Origin: Amycolatopsis eburnea | GTDB lineage: Bacteria; Actinomycetota; Actinomycetes; Mycobacteriales; Pseudonocardiaceae | Direction: 5' to 3' | Length of the DNA stretch: 64,000 nt | Assembly: GCF_003937945.1 (NCBI RefSeq) | Contig: NZ_RSEC01000024.1 | Location: 1-64,000 of the forward strand | In this document: in pieces, positions 19,990 through 29,243 of the stretch | Layout of the letters: each line of letters starts with the position of its first letter | How positions within the stretch are numbered: position 1 is the stretch's first letter | Translations under genes and position numbers: made by a program | Notes under the pieces: generated by a model | The model's database searches: none | What the model was told of the DNA's origin: nothing | What the model saw: only the letters and a program-made list of their open reading frames with translations

Positions 19990-20229
19990 GCTCCCATCTT
20001 GCAGCGGCCCGGCGCCCGGCCGCGCCGGGGTGCGGACATATCCCCCACCGGCGAGTTGCTGCCGATCCGGCCGAAGGCAGGCGGAGACGGTCCGCGGCCG
20101 ATCCGCGCGAGGCGACGGTTTCCGCCGTGGCCGCCGCCGGATCGGCAACCGACGGCACCGTATCCACCTGGCCCGCCGCCGCTGTCGGTGCCAACGACTA
20201 CGATGAGCAACGCGGACGAAGGGGACAGC
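19990..20229. other. Intergenic region between rhodanese and ideR (promoters)
   Basis: The 240 bp carry the divergent promoter area for the rhodanese gene and the ideR-galK operon. The only feature I can support is a strong ribosome site GAAGGGGA before the ideR GTG. No iron-box-like palindrome, tRNA or hairpin was recognised. Confidence 0.4.
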
Positions 20230-20919
20230 GTGAACGATCTCATCGACACCACCGAGATGTACTTGCGTACGATCTACGAACTTGAAGAAGAGGGTGTCGT
20301 CCCGCTGCGCGCCCGCATCGCCGAGCGCCTGCAGCAGAGCGGCCCGACCGTGAGCCAGACCGTCGCCCGCATGGAGCGTGACGGGCTGGTCGTGGTCGCC
20401 GACGACCGGCACCTCCAGCTGACCGACCACGGCCGTGAACTGGCCATCGCCGTCATGCGCAAGCACCGGCTGGCCGAGCGCCTCCTCGTCGACGTGATCG
20501 GGCTCGAGTGGGAGCACGTGCACAACGAGGCGTGCCGCTGGGAGCACGTGATGAGCGAGGCCGTCGAGCGCAAGCTGGTCAAGCTGCTCGACCACCCGAC
20601 CACGTCCCCGTACGGCAACCCGATCCCGGGCCTGGACAAGCTGGGCGACGGCGATCCCGCACCGCCCGCCGAGGCCGACCTGGTCCGGCTCGACGAGTTC
20701 GCCCGCACCGGCGGCGGCCGCGTCGAGATCCGGCGGATCGCCGAGCACGTCCAGCTGGACGAGTCGCTGATGACCGAGCTCAAGTCCGTCGGCATCGTGC
20801 CGGGCGGCACGGTCACCATCGGCAAGGCCAACGGCGGCACCATCGAGGTCACCGGCGGGGACACCACCGCCCAGGTCGCCACGTCCGCGTTGCACGCCGT
20901 CCTGGCGCAGGCCAGGTGA
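20230..20919 (+). CDS. ideR: Iron-dependent repressor IdeR/DtxR
   Basis: A 229-residue DtxR-family regulator. The GTG at 20230 is chosen because [20 protein letters not shown] aligns with the usual IdeR start and has GAAGGGGA upstream; an ATG 27 bp earlier would add nine unusual residues. The winged helix (residues about 4-65, [19 protein letters not shown]), the metal-binding dimerisation domain ([30 protein letters not shown]) and a C-terminal SH3-like domain are all present. It is predicted to repress siderophore and iron-uptake genes when Fe(II) is bound. It overlaps galK by 4 bp (GTGA), an unexpected operon partner. Confidence 0.93.
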   Translation: MNDLIDTTEMYLRTIYELEEEGVVPLRARIAERLQQSGPTVSQTVARMERDGLVVVADDRHLQLTDHGRELAIAVMRKHRLAERLLVDVIGLEWEHVHNEACRWEHVMSEAVERKLVKLLDHPTTSPYGNPIPGLDKLGDGDPAPPAEADLVRLDEFARTGGGRVEIRRIAEHVQLDESLMTELKSVGIVPGGTVTIGKANGGTIEVTGGDTTAQVATSALHAVLAQAR

Positions 20920-22100
20920 GCCCCGCTTCGGAGGCCGTGGCGGCGTTCCGCACGGTCCACGGCACCGCGCCCGCCGGCGTCTGGTCGGCGCCCGGGCGGG
21001 TCAACCTGATCGGCGAGCACACCGACTACAACGACGGCTTCGTGCTGCCGTTCGCCCTGCCGCACCGCCTGGCCGCGGCCGCGTCGCCCCGCGAGGACGG
21101 CGTCCTGTCCGTGGCCACCCTCGGCGACGACGGCCAGCTCCAGCGCTCCGGCGAGCTCAAGATCGCCGACCTGGCGCCGGGCACGGTCGACGGGTGGGCC
21201 GCGTACCCGGCGGGCGTCGCCTGGGTGCTGCGCGACCAGGGCTTCACCGCCGGTGCCGACCTGGTCATCGCCGGGGACGTGCCGTCCGGGGCGGGGCTGT
21301 CCTCCTCCCACGCGCTCGAGTGCGCGGTGTCGCTGGCGTTGCTGGGCCTGGCCGGCCTGGAGCTCGGCGCACCCGGCGACCGCGTCCCGACGCGGCCCCA
21401 GGTGGCGCGCTGGGTGCAGCGCTCGGAAAACGACTTCGTCGGCGCGCCCACCGGCCTGCTCGACCAGACGGCGTCCCTCTGCTGCACCGAGTCGCACGTG
21501 CTGTTCCTCGACGTGCGGTCGGGCGAGCAGGAGCAGGTGCCGTTCGGGCTGGCCGAGGCCGGGCTGCAGGTGCTGATCATCGACACGCGCACCAAGCACT
21601 CGCACGCCGAAGGCGGCTACGGCGAGCGCCGCCGCGGCACCGAGCGGGCGGCCGAGCTGCTCGGGGTCAAGGCGCTGCGCGACGTCACCGTCGAAGGCCT
21701 CGCCGCGGCCCTCGACCGGCTGCCGGACGAGCTGGTGCCGCTGGTGCGGCACGTCGTCACCGAAAACCAGCGGGTGCTCGAGACGGTCGAGCTGCTGCGC
21801 GCCGGGAAGCTCGCCGAAATCGGGCCGCACCTGGACGCCTCGCACGTCAGCATGCGCGACGACTACCGGATCTCCACGGCCGAGCTGGACCTCGCGGTCG
21901 ACTCGGCGCGGGAAGCCGGCGCGCTCGGCTCGCGGATGACCGGCGGCGGCTTCGGCGGCTCGGCCATCGCGCTGGTCCTCGACGCCGACCTGGGCCGGGT
22001 CAAGGCGGCCGTCGAAGCGGCGTACGAAAAGGCCGGCTACCGGCGCCCGCGGATGTTCACCGCGGTGCCCTCCCGCGGCGCCGGCCGCGACGAGGTCTGA
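20916..22100 (+). CDS. galK: Galactokinase
   Basis: A 394-residue GHMP kinase starting at GTG 20916, which overlaps the ideR stop. The galactokinase signature [19 protein letters not shown] (about residues 27-45), the ATP-binding GHMP motif [14 protein letters not shown] (about 121-134) and the C-terminal [13 protein letters not shown] are all present. It phosphorylates galactose to galactose-1-phosphate in the Leloir pathway. galE follows after a strong hairpin, but galT is not in the window. Coupling to ideR by overlap suggests shared transcription rather than a functional link. Confidence 0.95.
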   Translation: MSPASEAVAAFRTVHGTAPAGVWSAPGRVNLIGEHTDYNDGFVLPFALPHRLAAAASPREDGVLSVATLGDDGQLQRSGELKIADLAPGTVDGWAAYPAGVAWVLRDQGFTAGADLVIAGDVPSGAGLSSSHALECAVSLALLGLAGLELGAPGDRVPTRPQVARWVQRSENDFVGAPTGLLDQTASLCCTESHVLFLDVRSGEQEQVPFGLAEAGLQVLIIDTRTKHSHAEGGYGERRRGTERAAELLGVKALRDVTVEGLAAALDRLPDELVPLVRHVVTENQRVLETVELLRAGKLAEIGPHLDASHVSMRDDYRISTAELDLAVDSAREAGALGSRMTGGGFGGSAIALVLDADLGRVKAAVEAAYEKAGYRRPRMFTAVPSRGAGRDEV

Positions 22101-22103
22101 GGC

Positions 22104-22145
22104 CGCGCGGGTCCGGCCGGGGCAACCCCCGGGCGGACCCGCGCG
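22104..22145 (+). terminator. Strong GC hairpin after galK
   Basis: CGCGCGGGTCCG (22104-22115) pairs perfectly with CGGACCCGCGCG (22134-22145), and the inner 18 bases can pair further through GGGG/CCCC. It begins 4 bp past the galK stop and ends 55 bp before galE. It is probably a terminator or partial attenuator between galK and galE. No T tract is present. Confidence 0.6.
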
Positions 22146-22199
22146 TCGCCGAGGGGGAAGACTGATGCGCACCACCACCCTCGGCAGAAAGGCCTGGAC

Positions 22200-23189
22200 G
22201 TGTCGGAGCAGAGCAACGCCCTGAAGCTGGTCGTGACGGGCGGAGCCGGGTACGTCGGCAGTGTCTGCGCCGCCCGGCTGATCGAAGCCGGGCACCAGGT
22301 CACCGTGGTCGACGACCTGTCCACCGGGCACGCCGACGCGGTGCACCCGGACGCGCGGTTCATCGAAGGCGACGCCGCCGAGGTGGCGGGCAGCCTGCTG
22401 CGCGAGGGCTTCGACGGCGTGCTGCACTTCGCGGCCAAGTCGCTGGTCGGCGAGTCGATGACGGAGCCGGCGAAGTACTGGGAAGGCAACGTCGTCACGT
22501 CGCTGCGGCTGCTCGAGGCCATGCAGGAGCACGGCACGCCGCGGCTGGTGTTCTCCTCGACCGCAGCGACCTACGGCGAGCCGGAGCAGTCGCCGATCCC
22601 GGAGTCGGCGCCGACCCGGCCGACCAACACCTACGGCGCCACGAAGCTCGCCATCGACGCCGCGATCACCAGCTTCGCCACCGCGCACGGCCTGGCCGCG
22701 GTCAGCCTGCGCTACTTCAACGTCGCCGGCGCGTACGGCACCTTCGGCGAGCGCCACGCCACGGAAACCCATCTCATCCCCCTCGTCCTGCAGGTCGCCT
22801 CGGGCGACCGCGAGCACATCTCGATCTTCGGCGACGACTACCCGACGCCGGACCACACCGCGGTGCGCGACTACATCCACGTCGTGGACCTCGCGGACGC
22901 GCACCTGCTGGCCCTGAAGCACGCGACCGCGGGCGAGCACCGCATCTACAACCTGGGCAACGGCACTGGCTTCTCCGTCCTCGAGGTGATCGAGGCCTGC
23001 CGCGAGGTCACCGGCCACGCGGTGCCGGCCGTGGTGGCCCCGCGCCGCGCGGGCGACCCGTCGGTGCTCGTGGCGGCCAGCGACCGGGCCCGCGAAGAGC
23101 TCGGCTGGAAGCCCGAGCGGACCGAGCTGGCCGGGATCGTCCGCGACGCCTGGGAGTTCACGCAGTCCCGCCGCACCGCACGGGGCTGA
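22200..23189 (+). CDS. galE: UDP-glucose 4-epimerase
   Basis: A 329-residue extended SDR starting at GTG 22200 with AGAAAGG upstream. The NAD-binding motif is TGGAGYVG (residues about 13-20), followed by FSSTAATYG (catalytic Ser/Thr) and the YGATK catalytic pair. [16 protein letters not shown] near the C-terminus is also characteristic of GalE. It interconverts UDP-glucose and UDP-galactose, supplying both galactose catabolism and cell-wall galactan. A 19-codon open frame (22165-22224) with a better ribosome site overlaps its start. Confidence 0.93.
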   Translation: MSEQSNALKLVVTGGAGYVGSVCAARLIEAGHQVTVVDDLSTGHADAVHPDARFIEGDAAEVAGSLLREGFDGVLHFAAKSLVGESMTEPAKYWEGNVVTSLRLLEAMQEHGTPRLVFSSTAATYGEPEQSPIPESAPTRPTNTYGATKLAIDAAITSFATAHGLAAVSLRYFNVAGAYGTFGERHATETHLIPLVLQVASGDREHISIFGDDYPTPDHTAVRDYIHVVDLADAHLLALKHATAGEHRIYNLGNGTGFSVLEVIEACREVTGHAVPAVVAPRRAGDPSVLVAASDRAREELGWKPERTELAGIVRDAWEFTQSRRTARG

Positions 23190-23229
23190 GCGGGACCGTC
23201 CACTCACGACAGTCCGCCCGGGATGCGGC

Positions 23230-24270
23230 TCACCCGGCATGACTCGGCTCGACGTCCGGCCCGATCAGCTCGAAGCCGGCCGGGCCGGCGCACGTCGCCA
23301 GGCCGAGCAGGTCTTCCGGCGGCATGCCGCGGTCCAGCACCTGCAGCAGCAGGTCCGCCAGGACGTGGCCGGGGGCCGCGTCCAGCGCGTTCTCCAGTGC
23401 CATCCCCGCGAACGTGCCGTCGCCGCGCAGGTAGGCCGAGTAGCCTAGGAGGGCCGCGGGCTGCGCGCGTTCGGGGGCCGGGAGTTCGCGGACCAGCGTC
23501 AGCCACAGGCGCTCCGCTTCCCGTGCCGTCGTGCTGTGGACCGGGACGGCCGTGCTGAGGCACGCGTCGCGGATCGCCGGGATCGACAGGGCGGCGGCCA
23601 GGAGGACGGCTTGCTCGTCGCTCGGCGGACCTTCACCACGGCGCTCGCGGTCGAACGCGGCCCGGATCTCGGACGCCGGATCGAAGCCGGCGGGCTCGGA
23701 CAGCCGATTCAGCAGGTCCGACCGGCGGGTGACGGCCTCCGGGCACCGCGGGTCGAGGAGCGCCGCCAGCTCGGCGCGGCTGTCGAACACCACCCGGCCG
23801 GCCTCGGTGGCGGCCGCCGCCACCACTGTCGCGCGGGGGTCCGGCAGGCGGCCGCCGCAGTCCCGGTAGCAGGCCCACGGCGCGTTCGCGGTGACGCCCG
23901 GCGTCCACAGCGCGTGCAGCACCGGGAGGCCGTACTCGCCCAGCGCGGTCGTCAGGTGCTCGACGAAGCCCGCGTGCGGCGGCGGGCTGCCGGATCTTCG
24001 CCTGCCGCCGACGATCGCGACGGTGACACCCGTGTGGCGGCCCGCCGCGAGCCGTGGAGCGAGGGCCCGCGCTTGGCGGGTGCGGTCTTCGCGCCGCGGG
24101 ATGTCGGCGCGCAGGACCAGGCCCACGCGATCACCGTCGGGAGCGCGGTGGCCGAGCAGGACGACGGACTTCGCGGGGCGGAAGCCGATCAGGTACGGGA
24201 GCGCGGCCAGGAGCAGCGCGGGGTCTCGGAGGTCGACCGGCAACCCGCCGGCCGTGGTGGCAGTGGTCAT
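23230..24270 (-). CDS. DUF4192 family protein
   Basis: A 346-residue actinobacterial protein of the DUF4192 family, recognised by the N-terminal LRDPALLLAALPYLIGFRPAKSVVLLGHR block, the middle WACYRDCGGRLPDP block and the C-terminal LLGYSAYLRGDGTFAGMALE and ALDAAPGHVLADLLL blocks. The ATG at 24268-24270 has GGAGG upstream and is preferred to one 18 bases earlier. No catalytic motif or membrane segment is visible and no function is known to me. It converges with galE across a 40-bp gap. Confidence 0.8.
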   Translation of the reverse strand: MTTATTAGGLPVDLRDPALLLAALPYLIGFRPAKSVVLLGHRAPDGDRVGLVLRADIPRREDRTRQARALAPRLAAGRHTGVTVAIVGGRRRSGSPPPHAGFVEHLTTALGEYGLPVLHALWTPGVTANAPWACYRDCGGRLPDPRATVVAAAATEAGRVVFDSRAELAALLDPRCPEAVTRRSDLLNRLSEPAGFDPASEIRAAFDRERRGEGPPSDEQAVLLAAALSIPAIRDACLSTAVPVHSTTAREAERLWLTLVRELPAPERAQPAALLGYSAYLRGDGTFAGMALENALDAAPGHVLADLLLQVLDRGMPPEDLLGLATCAGPAGFELIGPDVEPSHAG

Positions 24271-24383
24271 GCCTCCACCGTGGGGCACGACGCCGCCGGA
24301 TGGGGCGGTGCCGGCAAATCTGTGGATGGCCGGACCCGATGTGGACGGATCAGCGGCGGAGACCGCCGGCCCGGCCGTTCCTG

Positions 24384-24418
24384 TCGGTGGGGCGGGCTAT
24401 GCTGCCCGGCCCCACCGA
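24384..24418 (-). terminator. Terminator hairpin after the M23 peptidase gene
   Basis: TCGGTGGGGC-GGGC and GCCC-GGCCCCACCGA form a stem of about 14 bp with one bulged base and the loop TATGCT. It lies 10 bp downstream of the M23 peptidase stop and about 110 bp before the DUF4192 start, in the 158-bp gap between two co-oriented genes. Confidence 0.6.
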
Positions 24419-24428
24419 CCGGCACGGG

Positions 24429-25283
24429 TCACCCGCAGTGCTCGAAGCCGCTCTCGTAGGTGTTGCTCCCGACCGAACCGCCCCACTTCACACAGGTGGA
24501 CCCGGCCGCCTTCTTCACCGGCCCCGCGTAGTAGGTGAAGCTGCCGGAGTCGGTCACCCGGGCCGAGCCCTGGACCTCGAGGAACGCCGAAACCGGGCTG
24601 GCCGTGCCGAGCGACGTCGCCTTCAGCGTCGTCACGCAGTTCGCCTGGGTCGAGGCGTTGTACAGCAGGTACGCCGTGCCCGAGGAGTTCGCCAGGCCCT
24701 GCTGGTCGATGACCGAGAAGCCCGAGCCGCAGACCTCTTCGGCGGAGTACGGGTTGCCGCCGCAGTTGTTCTTGCTCGTGAAGTTCGTGTGGCCGTAGTA
24801 CGGCACGGCGACGCCGTTCAGCTTCGCCTTCTGCACCACGCCGTCGAGCCGCTCCTCGAAGTGCAGGTGCGGGCCGGTGACGCCGCCGGTCGCGCCGGCC
24901 TTGCCGATCTGCTTGCCGCCGGCCACCGACTGCCCGACCGAGACCTCCTGGGCCGACAGGTGCGCGTACCGGGTCCGCCAGCCGCCGCCGTGGTCCAGCT
25001 CGATCCACTTCCCGTAGCTGGTGCTGCCCTCGTCCGCCACGCGCGTCACCGTGCCGCCGGCCGAAGCGAGCACCGGCATGCCCGTGATGCCGTCCTTCTG
25101 GAAGTCGACGGAGTACGCCGGGCTGTGACCGCTGAACGTCGCGGCGGTGACCGTGACACCGCACTTGAACGGCACCTGGAAGTTCGGCGCGGCCGAGGCG
25201 GTCGCCTGGCCGGCGAGGGTGAGGCCGAGCGCGGGCAGCGCCGCGGCGGCGGCGAGCACGGCGAGCCGTCGCAACCTGGACAT
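24429..25283 (-). CDS. Secreted M23-family peptidase
   Basis: A 284-residue exported protein. The signal peptide is residues 1-31 (RRLAVLAAAAALPALGLTLAG, cleavage near ASA-AP). The M23 (LytM) domain follows, with the zinc motif HSPAYSVDF (HxxxxxxD), the substrate loop and HLHFEERL (HxH). A C-terminal domain of about 100 residues contains four cysteines (NNCGG, EEVCGS, ANCVT, STCVK plus a terminal HCG) and may be a disulfide-stabilised binding domain. The ATG at 25281-25283 has GGAGG upstream. It probably cleaves peptidoglycan cross-links, or is an elastase-type exoenzyme. Confidence 0.87.
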   Translation of the reverse strand: MSRLRRLAVLAAAAALPALGLTLAGQATASAAPNFQVPFKCGVTVTAATFSGHSPAYSVDFQKDGITGMPVLASAGGTVTRVADEGSTSYGKWIELDHGGGWRTRYAHLSAQEVSVGQSVAGGKQIGKAGATGGVTGPHLHFEERLDGVVQKAKLNGVAVPYYGHTNFTSKNNCGGNPYSAEEVCGSGFSVIDQQGLANSSGTAYLLYNASTQANCVTTLKATSLGTASPVSAFLEVQGSARVTDSGSFTYYAGPVKKAAGSTCVKWGGSVGSNTYESGFEHCG

Positions 25284-25378
25284 GGGGGAACCTCCTGACA
25301 AACGGGACGTCTTGACCCCACGAAGGGAAGCCCGCGTCGGTACATTTTCCGTACAAGCACCCGCGGAGGACACCCGGA

Positions 25379-26494
25379 ATGACGACCCGACGAGCCCGGT
25401 TCCCCTCGGCGCAGGGCTGGCTGCGCTGGGCCCTCATCGCGGTGCCGATGGTCACCGCGATGCCCCGCGCGGACGGGCTCGCCTGGGTGCTCATCGGGGT
25501 CACCCTCGCCCTGTCGGTCCCGATGCCGTGGATCCAGGACCTCGGCGCCCGGACGCCGTCGGCGGTGCTGGCGCTGGCCGTGATCGCGTCCGCGGGCGCG
25601 CTGTGGGTGGTCCTGCCCGGCAGCTGGGCGTCGGTCGCGCTGTTCAGCACGACGTTCTTCGTGGTGCTGCGGCAGGCCCCGGCGCCGATCGCGCTGGCGG
25701 TCGCGCTGAACGCCGCGCTGATCGCCACGGTCTGGGTGCTGCGCCAGGACCGCTGGGAAACCGCCCTGTCGACGTACGCGGTCCTCGCCGTGGTCGTGCT
25801 GATGGGGCTGAACCGGCGCGCCCGCCTCGCCCGCCTCGAGCAGACCGAGCTGGCGCTGGCCCGCGCGCAGACGGCCAACGAGGAGCACGCCCGCGCGGCC
25901 GCGCTGGCCGAACGCGCCCGCATCGCCCGCGAGCTGCACGACGTCCTCGCGCACTCTCTGGCCGGCCTCTCGCTCAACCTGCAGGGCGCGCGGCTGATGC
26001 TGGTGCGCGACGGGGCGAGCCCGGACGCCGTCGCGCAGCTCGAACGGGCCCAGCAGCTGGCGTCGGAGGGGCTCGCCGAAGCGCGGCAGGCCGTGGCCGC
26101 GCTGCGCGAGGACGCCGTGCCGGTGGAACGCGCGATCGCGGACCTCCTGGCCGCGTACCGGCTGGACAGCGGGGCGCGCGCGGACCTCGAAGTCGCCGGC
26201 GAGCCGCGGGAGCTGGACCCCGCGGTCGGCACCGCGCTCGTCCGCGCGGTGCAGGAGGCGCTGGCCAACACCCGCAAGCACGCGGCGCACGCCGAGGTCG
26301 ACGTCAAGCTGGACTACGCCGACGGATCGGTGCGGCTGACGGTGGCCGACCGGCAGGGCAGGCGCCCGCCGGACGCGGCCGCGGCAGGCTACGGTTTGCG
26401 CGGGATGGGCGAACGGGTCGCGCTGCTCGACGGGCACGTGGAGAGCGGGCCGGGGGAGGACGGATGGCGGATTCACCTGACGGTGCCGGCGTGA
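25379..26494 (+). CDS. NarL-type sensor histidine kinase
   Basis: A 371-residue membrane kinase. Four to five hydrophobic helices occupy residues about 15-150, followed by a short coiled coil (EQTELALARAQTANEEHARAAA). The HisKA_3 dimerisation domain has phospho-acceptor His at about 186 in ARIARELHDVLAHSLAG. The HATPase_c domain shows the N box (QEALANTRKHA) and the G box (GYGLRGMGERVALL). It overlaps its response regulator gene. There is no extracytoplasmic domain, so the signal is probably sensed in or at the membrane. It is divergent from the M23 peptidase gene across 95 bp. Confidence 0.9.
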   Translation: MTTRRARFPSAQGWLRWALIAVPMVTAMPRADGLAWVLIGVTLALSVPMPWIQDLGARTPSAVLALAVIASAGALWVVLPGSWASVALFSTTFFVVLRQAPAPIALAVALNAALIATVWVLRQDRWETALSTYAVLAVVVLMGLNRRARLARLEQTELALARAQTANEEHARAAALAERARIARELHDVLAHSLAGLSLNLQGARLMLVRDGASPDAVAQLERAQQLASEGLAEARQAVAALREDAVPVERAIADLLAAYRLDSGARADLEVAGEPRELDPAVGTALVRAVQEALANTRKHAAHAEVDVKLDYADGSVRLTVADRQGRRPPDAAAAGYGLRGMGERVALLDGHVESGPGEDGWRIHLTVPA

Positions 26495-27132
26495 CCCTGC
26501 GCGTCGTGCTGGCCGACGACCAGGCGGTGGTCCGGGAAGGCCTGGTCACGCTGCTCGGGCTGCTGCCCGGGGTCGAAGTGGTCGGCGCCGCCGCCGACGG
26601 GCTCGCCGCGCTCGACCTGGTCGCCGAGCACCACCCCGACGTCGTGCTGGTGGACCTGCGGATGCCGCGCTGCGACGGCGTGGAGACCACCGAGCGCGTC
26701 CGCGCCGAGCACCCGGGCACCGAAGTCGTCGTGCTGACCACGTACGCCGACGACGAATCGCTGCTGGCCGCGTTGCGCGCCGGGGCCCGCGGGTTCCTCA
26801 CCAAGGACGCCGACGCCGAGGCCATCGCCAGGGCACTGCGCTCGGCCGCCGCCGGGCAGTCCACAGTGGACGGCGAGCTGCAGCGGCGCCTGGTCGAGGC
26901 CGCCACCCGCGGCGCGCCCCGGCGCGTCAAGGAGGTCGAGGGCCTGACCGCGCGCGAGGTCGAGGTGCTGCGGCTGATCGCGGCGGGCCTGTCGAACACC
27001 GAGATCGCGCGCACGCTGGTGGTGAGCGAGGCGACCGTGAAGACCCACGTGAACCACTTGTTCGCCAAGGCGGGCCTGCGCGATCGCGCGCAGGCCGTCG
27101 CCTTCGCCTACCGGGCCGGCATCGCCGGCTGA
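26464..27132 (+). CDS. NarL/LuxR-type response regulator
   Basis: A 222-residue regulator from the ATG at 26464, which has GGGAGGA close upstream; the alternative GTG at 26491 overlaps the kinase stop as GTGA and gives 213 residues. The receiver domain has the acidic pair in VLADDQ, the phospho-acceptor Asp in VVLVDLRMP and the conserved Lys in LTKDA. The LuxR-type helix-turn-helix is LTAREVEVLRLIAAGLSNTE to VKTHVNHLFAKAGLRDR. Targets are unknown; the divergent secreted M23 peptidase gene is a natural candidate (inference from position only). Confidence 0.9.
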   Translation: MADSPDGAGVTLRVVLADDQAVVREGLVTLLGLLPGVEVVGAAADGLAALDLVAEHHPDVVLVDLRMPRCDGVETTERVRAEHPGTEVVVLTTYADDESLLAALRAGARGFLTKDADAEAIARALRSAAAGQSTVDGELQRRLVEAATRGAPRRVKEVEGLTAREVEVLRLIAAGLSNTEIARTLVVSEATVKTHVNHLFAKAGLRDRAQAVAFAYRAGIAG

Positions 27133-27133
27133 G

Positions 27134-28531
27134 TCATTTCGCGGGCGGGATGTTCGCGTTGTGGTGGAACACGTTGCGCGGGTCGTACTGCGCCTTGATC
27201 CGCGCGAGCCGCTCGTACTTCTCGGCGCCGTACGACGTCCGGACGCGGTCCTCTTCGTACTCCGCCATGAAGTTGACGTAACCGCCCGCGTTGGCCGTGA
27301 ACGGCACCAGCGCCGTCCAGAAGTCGCGCACCCAGGCGCGGTCCGCGGCGTAGGGCTCCGGCTCGGGCGCGAGCGCGGCGATGTTCACGGCCAGGCTCTT
27401 CCGCCGCGCGCCGCCGAAGGCCGTCGCGTCGTCGCCGGGCTCGGTGAACGCCCCGTGCATCGAGAAGACCGGCATGATCGACATCGGCGAGGTCTTCCGC
27501 GGCAGGAACTCCGTGATCACGTCGATGACCTCGTCGGTGAAGCCGTCGGCGAAGGCGGCCTTCTCGTAGCCGAGGATGCCCCACGGCGCGGCGTCGTCGA
27601 TCAGCTTCTGCAGCTCGACGTACGGGATCGGCGAGACGAACTCGAACAGCGGCGCCGGCCCCGACCGCGCCCCGCGGATCGCCTCGGCGTGGTGCTCCGC
27701 CCCTTCGAACCCGGCGATCAGCAGCGCGTAGCCGGGCTGGAAGTGGTGGGCCTCGGGCACGAACGGCGCGGGCGGCGCGTTGAGCCCGGCCAGGAGCACC
27801 CCCATCTCGCCGGGCAGCGTCTCGAGCACGTCGCGGACCTGGCGCAGGGCGGCGGGGCCGTCTTCGAGGCTCCAGAAGAACATCGCCAGGTGGACGAGCG
27901 GGCCCACCGGGTGCAGCCGGAACTCGAACTCGGTGACCACGCCGAAGTTGCCGCCGCCCCCGCGCAGCGCCCAGAACAGGTCGGGGTGCTCGCCGGCGGA
28001 CGCGCGCAGGATCTGCCCGTCGGCGGTGACGACCTCGGCCGAGAGCAGGTTGTCGCAGGAGAGGCCGTGCTTGCCGGTGAGCCAGCCGAAGCCGCCGCCG
28101 AGGGTGAGGCCGCCGACGCCGGTGTGGCTGACCGTGCCGCCGGGCACCGCGAGCGCGTGCTCCTGGGTGGCGGCGTCGACCTGTGCCCACGTCGCTCCCC
28201 CGCCGACGCGTGCGGTGCGGCCCACCGGGTCGACGCTGATCGCCTGGAGGGAGCTCAGGTCGATGCACAGCCCGCCGTCCACCACGGCGGCGCCGCCGAA
28301 GTTGTGCCCGCCGCCGCGCACCGAGACGTCGAGGGCCGCTTCGCGCGCGTACGCGAGCGCTTCCGCCACGTCCGCGGCACCGGCGGGCCGCACCACCACC
28401 GCGGGCCGGCGGTCGATCTCGCCGTTCCAGACCGAACGGGCGACGTCGTAGCCGGGCGCGCCGGCGGTGAGCACCGTCCCGGACAGCCGGGCGCGCAAGC
28501 TCTCCAGGGTGGGTTCGGCGGTTGAGGTCAT
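27134..28531 (-). CDS. FAD-linked oxidase with berberine-bridge C-terminus (bicovalent flavin)
   Basis: A 465-residue protein with an FAD-binding type 4 (PCMH) domain and a C-terminal BBE segment (YERLARIKAQYDPRNVFHHNANIPP). The flavin-linking His in VRGGGHNFGG and Cys in GLSCDNLL are both present, the pattern of bicovalently flavinylated oxidases. The start ATG at 28529-28531 has GAGAGGAG upstream; a longer open frame extends into noncoding DNA. The family oxidises sugars or secondary metabolites with oxygen; no substrate is evident. No signal peptide is seen. Confidence 0.85.
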   Translation of the reverse strand: MTSTAEPTLESLRARLSGTVLTAGAPGYDVARSVWNGEIDRRPAVVVRPAGAADVAEALAYAREAALDVSVRGGGHNFGGAAVVDGGLCIDLSSLQAISVDPVGRTARVGGGATWAQVDAATQEHALAVPGGTVSHTGVGGLTLGGGFGWLTGKHGLSCDNLLSAEVVTADGQILRASAGEHPDLFWALRGGGGNFGVVTEFEFRLHPVGPLVHLAMFFWSLEDGPAALRQVRDVLETLPGEMGVLLAGLNAPPAPFVPEAHHFQPGYALLIAGFEGAEHHAEAIRGARSGPAPLFEFVSPIPYVELQKLIDDAAPWGILGYEKAAFADGFTDEVIDVITEFLPRKTSPMSIMPVFSMHGAFTEPGDDATAFGGARRKSLAVNIAALAPEPEPYAADRAWVRDFWTALVPFTANAGGYVNFMAEYEEDRVRTSYGAEKYERLARIKAQYDPRNVFHHNANIPPAK

Positions 28532-28580
28532 GACGGCTCCTCTCGTGGGTGCCCTTGAGTCGCCTGACCTGCGGTGATCG

Positions 28581-29243
28581 TTACATTGGGTGGCCGCCGG
28601 CACGCGGGAGCAAACGCTGCGTGAACCCCGCTGCGGCCAGCCGGCCGGACGCCCGCTCGACACCGGCCGGGACGTGCTGCGGGATCGCGAAGCCGCGCGC
28701 GGCGTACTCGGTGATCCGCTGGGTTTCGCCGACGAGCATGCCGATCACGCGGTCGGCGTCCTCTTCCCCGGTGATGTGGTCTTCGAACGAAGCCGCCTTC
28801 GACGCGCACACGACGTCGACGCCGGGCCAGAGCCGCTTCGCCGTCGCGTAGGCCCGGCGCTGCTGGTACGGCCGCGTCACCAGCGTCACCGACCGGATCT
28901 CCCGCCCGGCCAGCAGCCGGCGGGTGAACGCGATGTTGTCACCGGTGTTGCGGGCCTCCGGCTCGACCAGGATCACGTCGTCCGGGACGCCGAGGTCCAG
29001 CGCGATGTCGCGGTAGTGCACCGCTTCGCCGCGCGGGAAGCGGTCCACCGTCGTCGGCGCGTTCGCCCCGGTGAACACGATCAGCGGGAACCGCCCGGCG
29101 TGGAACAGCTCCGCCGTGTGGACGGCGACACCGGGGTCCCGGCTGCCGAGGCCGACGCCGACGTCGGAACGCCGCGGCTCGTGCCGCAGGTCGTGGTACT
29201 CCCACAGCGTCCGGACGTCGGCGTGGAGGTGCTTCGGCAGCAT
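28581..29243 (-). CDS. YdcF-like (DUF218) protein
   Basis: A 220-residue protein of the DUF218/YdcF family. Visible blocks are GLGSRDPGVAVHTAELF, LIVFTGANAP, VPDDVILVEPEARNTGDN and RSVTLVTRPYQQRRAY, in the family order. Eukaryotic and bacterial members bind nucleotide-like ligands or act on envelope intermediates. No membrane segment is predicted. The ATG shares one base with the stop of the S15 peptidase gene (TGATG), so it is co-translated with it. The open frame continues upstream through the peptidase gene in the wrong frame, which was ignored. Confidence 0.82.
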   Translation of the reverse strand: MLPKHLHADVRTLWEYHDLRHEPRRSDVGVGLGSRDPGVAVHTAELFHAGRFPLIVFTGANAPTTVDRFPRGEAVHYRDIALDLGVPDDVILVEPEARNTGDNIAFTRRLLAGREIRSVTLVTRPYQQRRAYATAKRLWPGVDVVCASKAASFEDHITGEEDADRVIGMLVGETQRITEYAARGFAIPQHVPAGVERASGRLAAAGFTQRLLPRAGGHPM

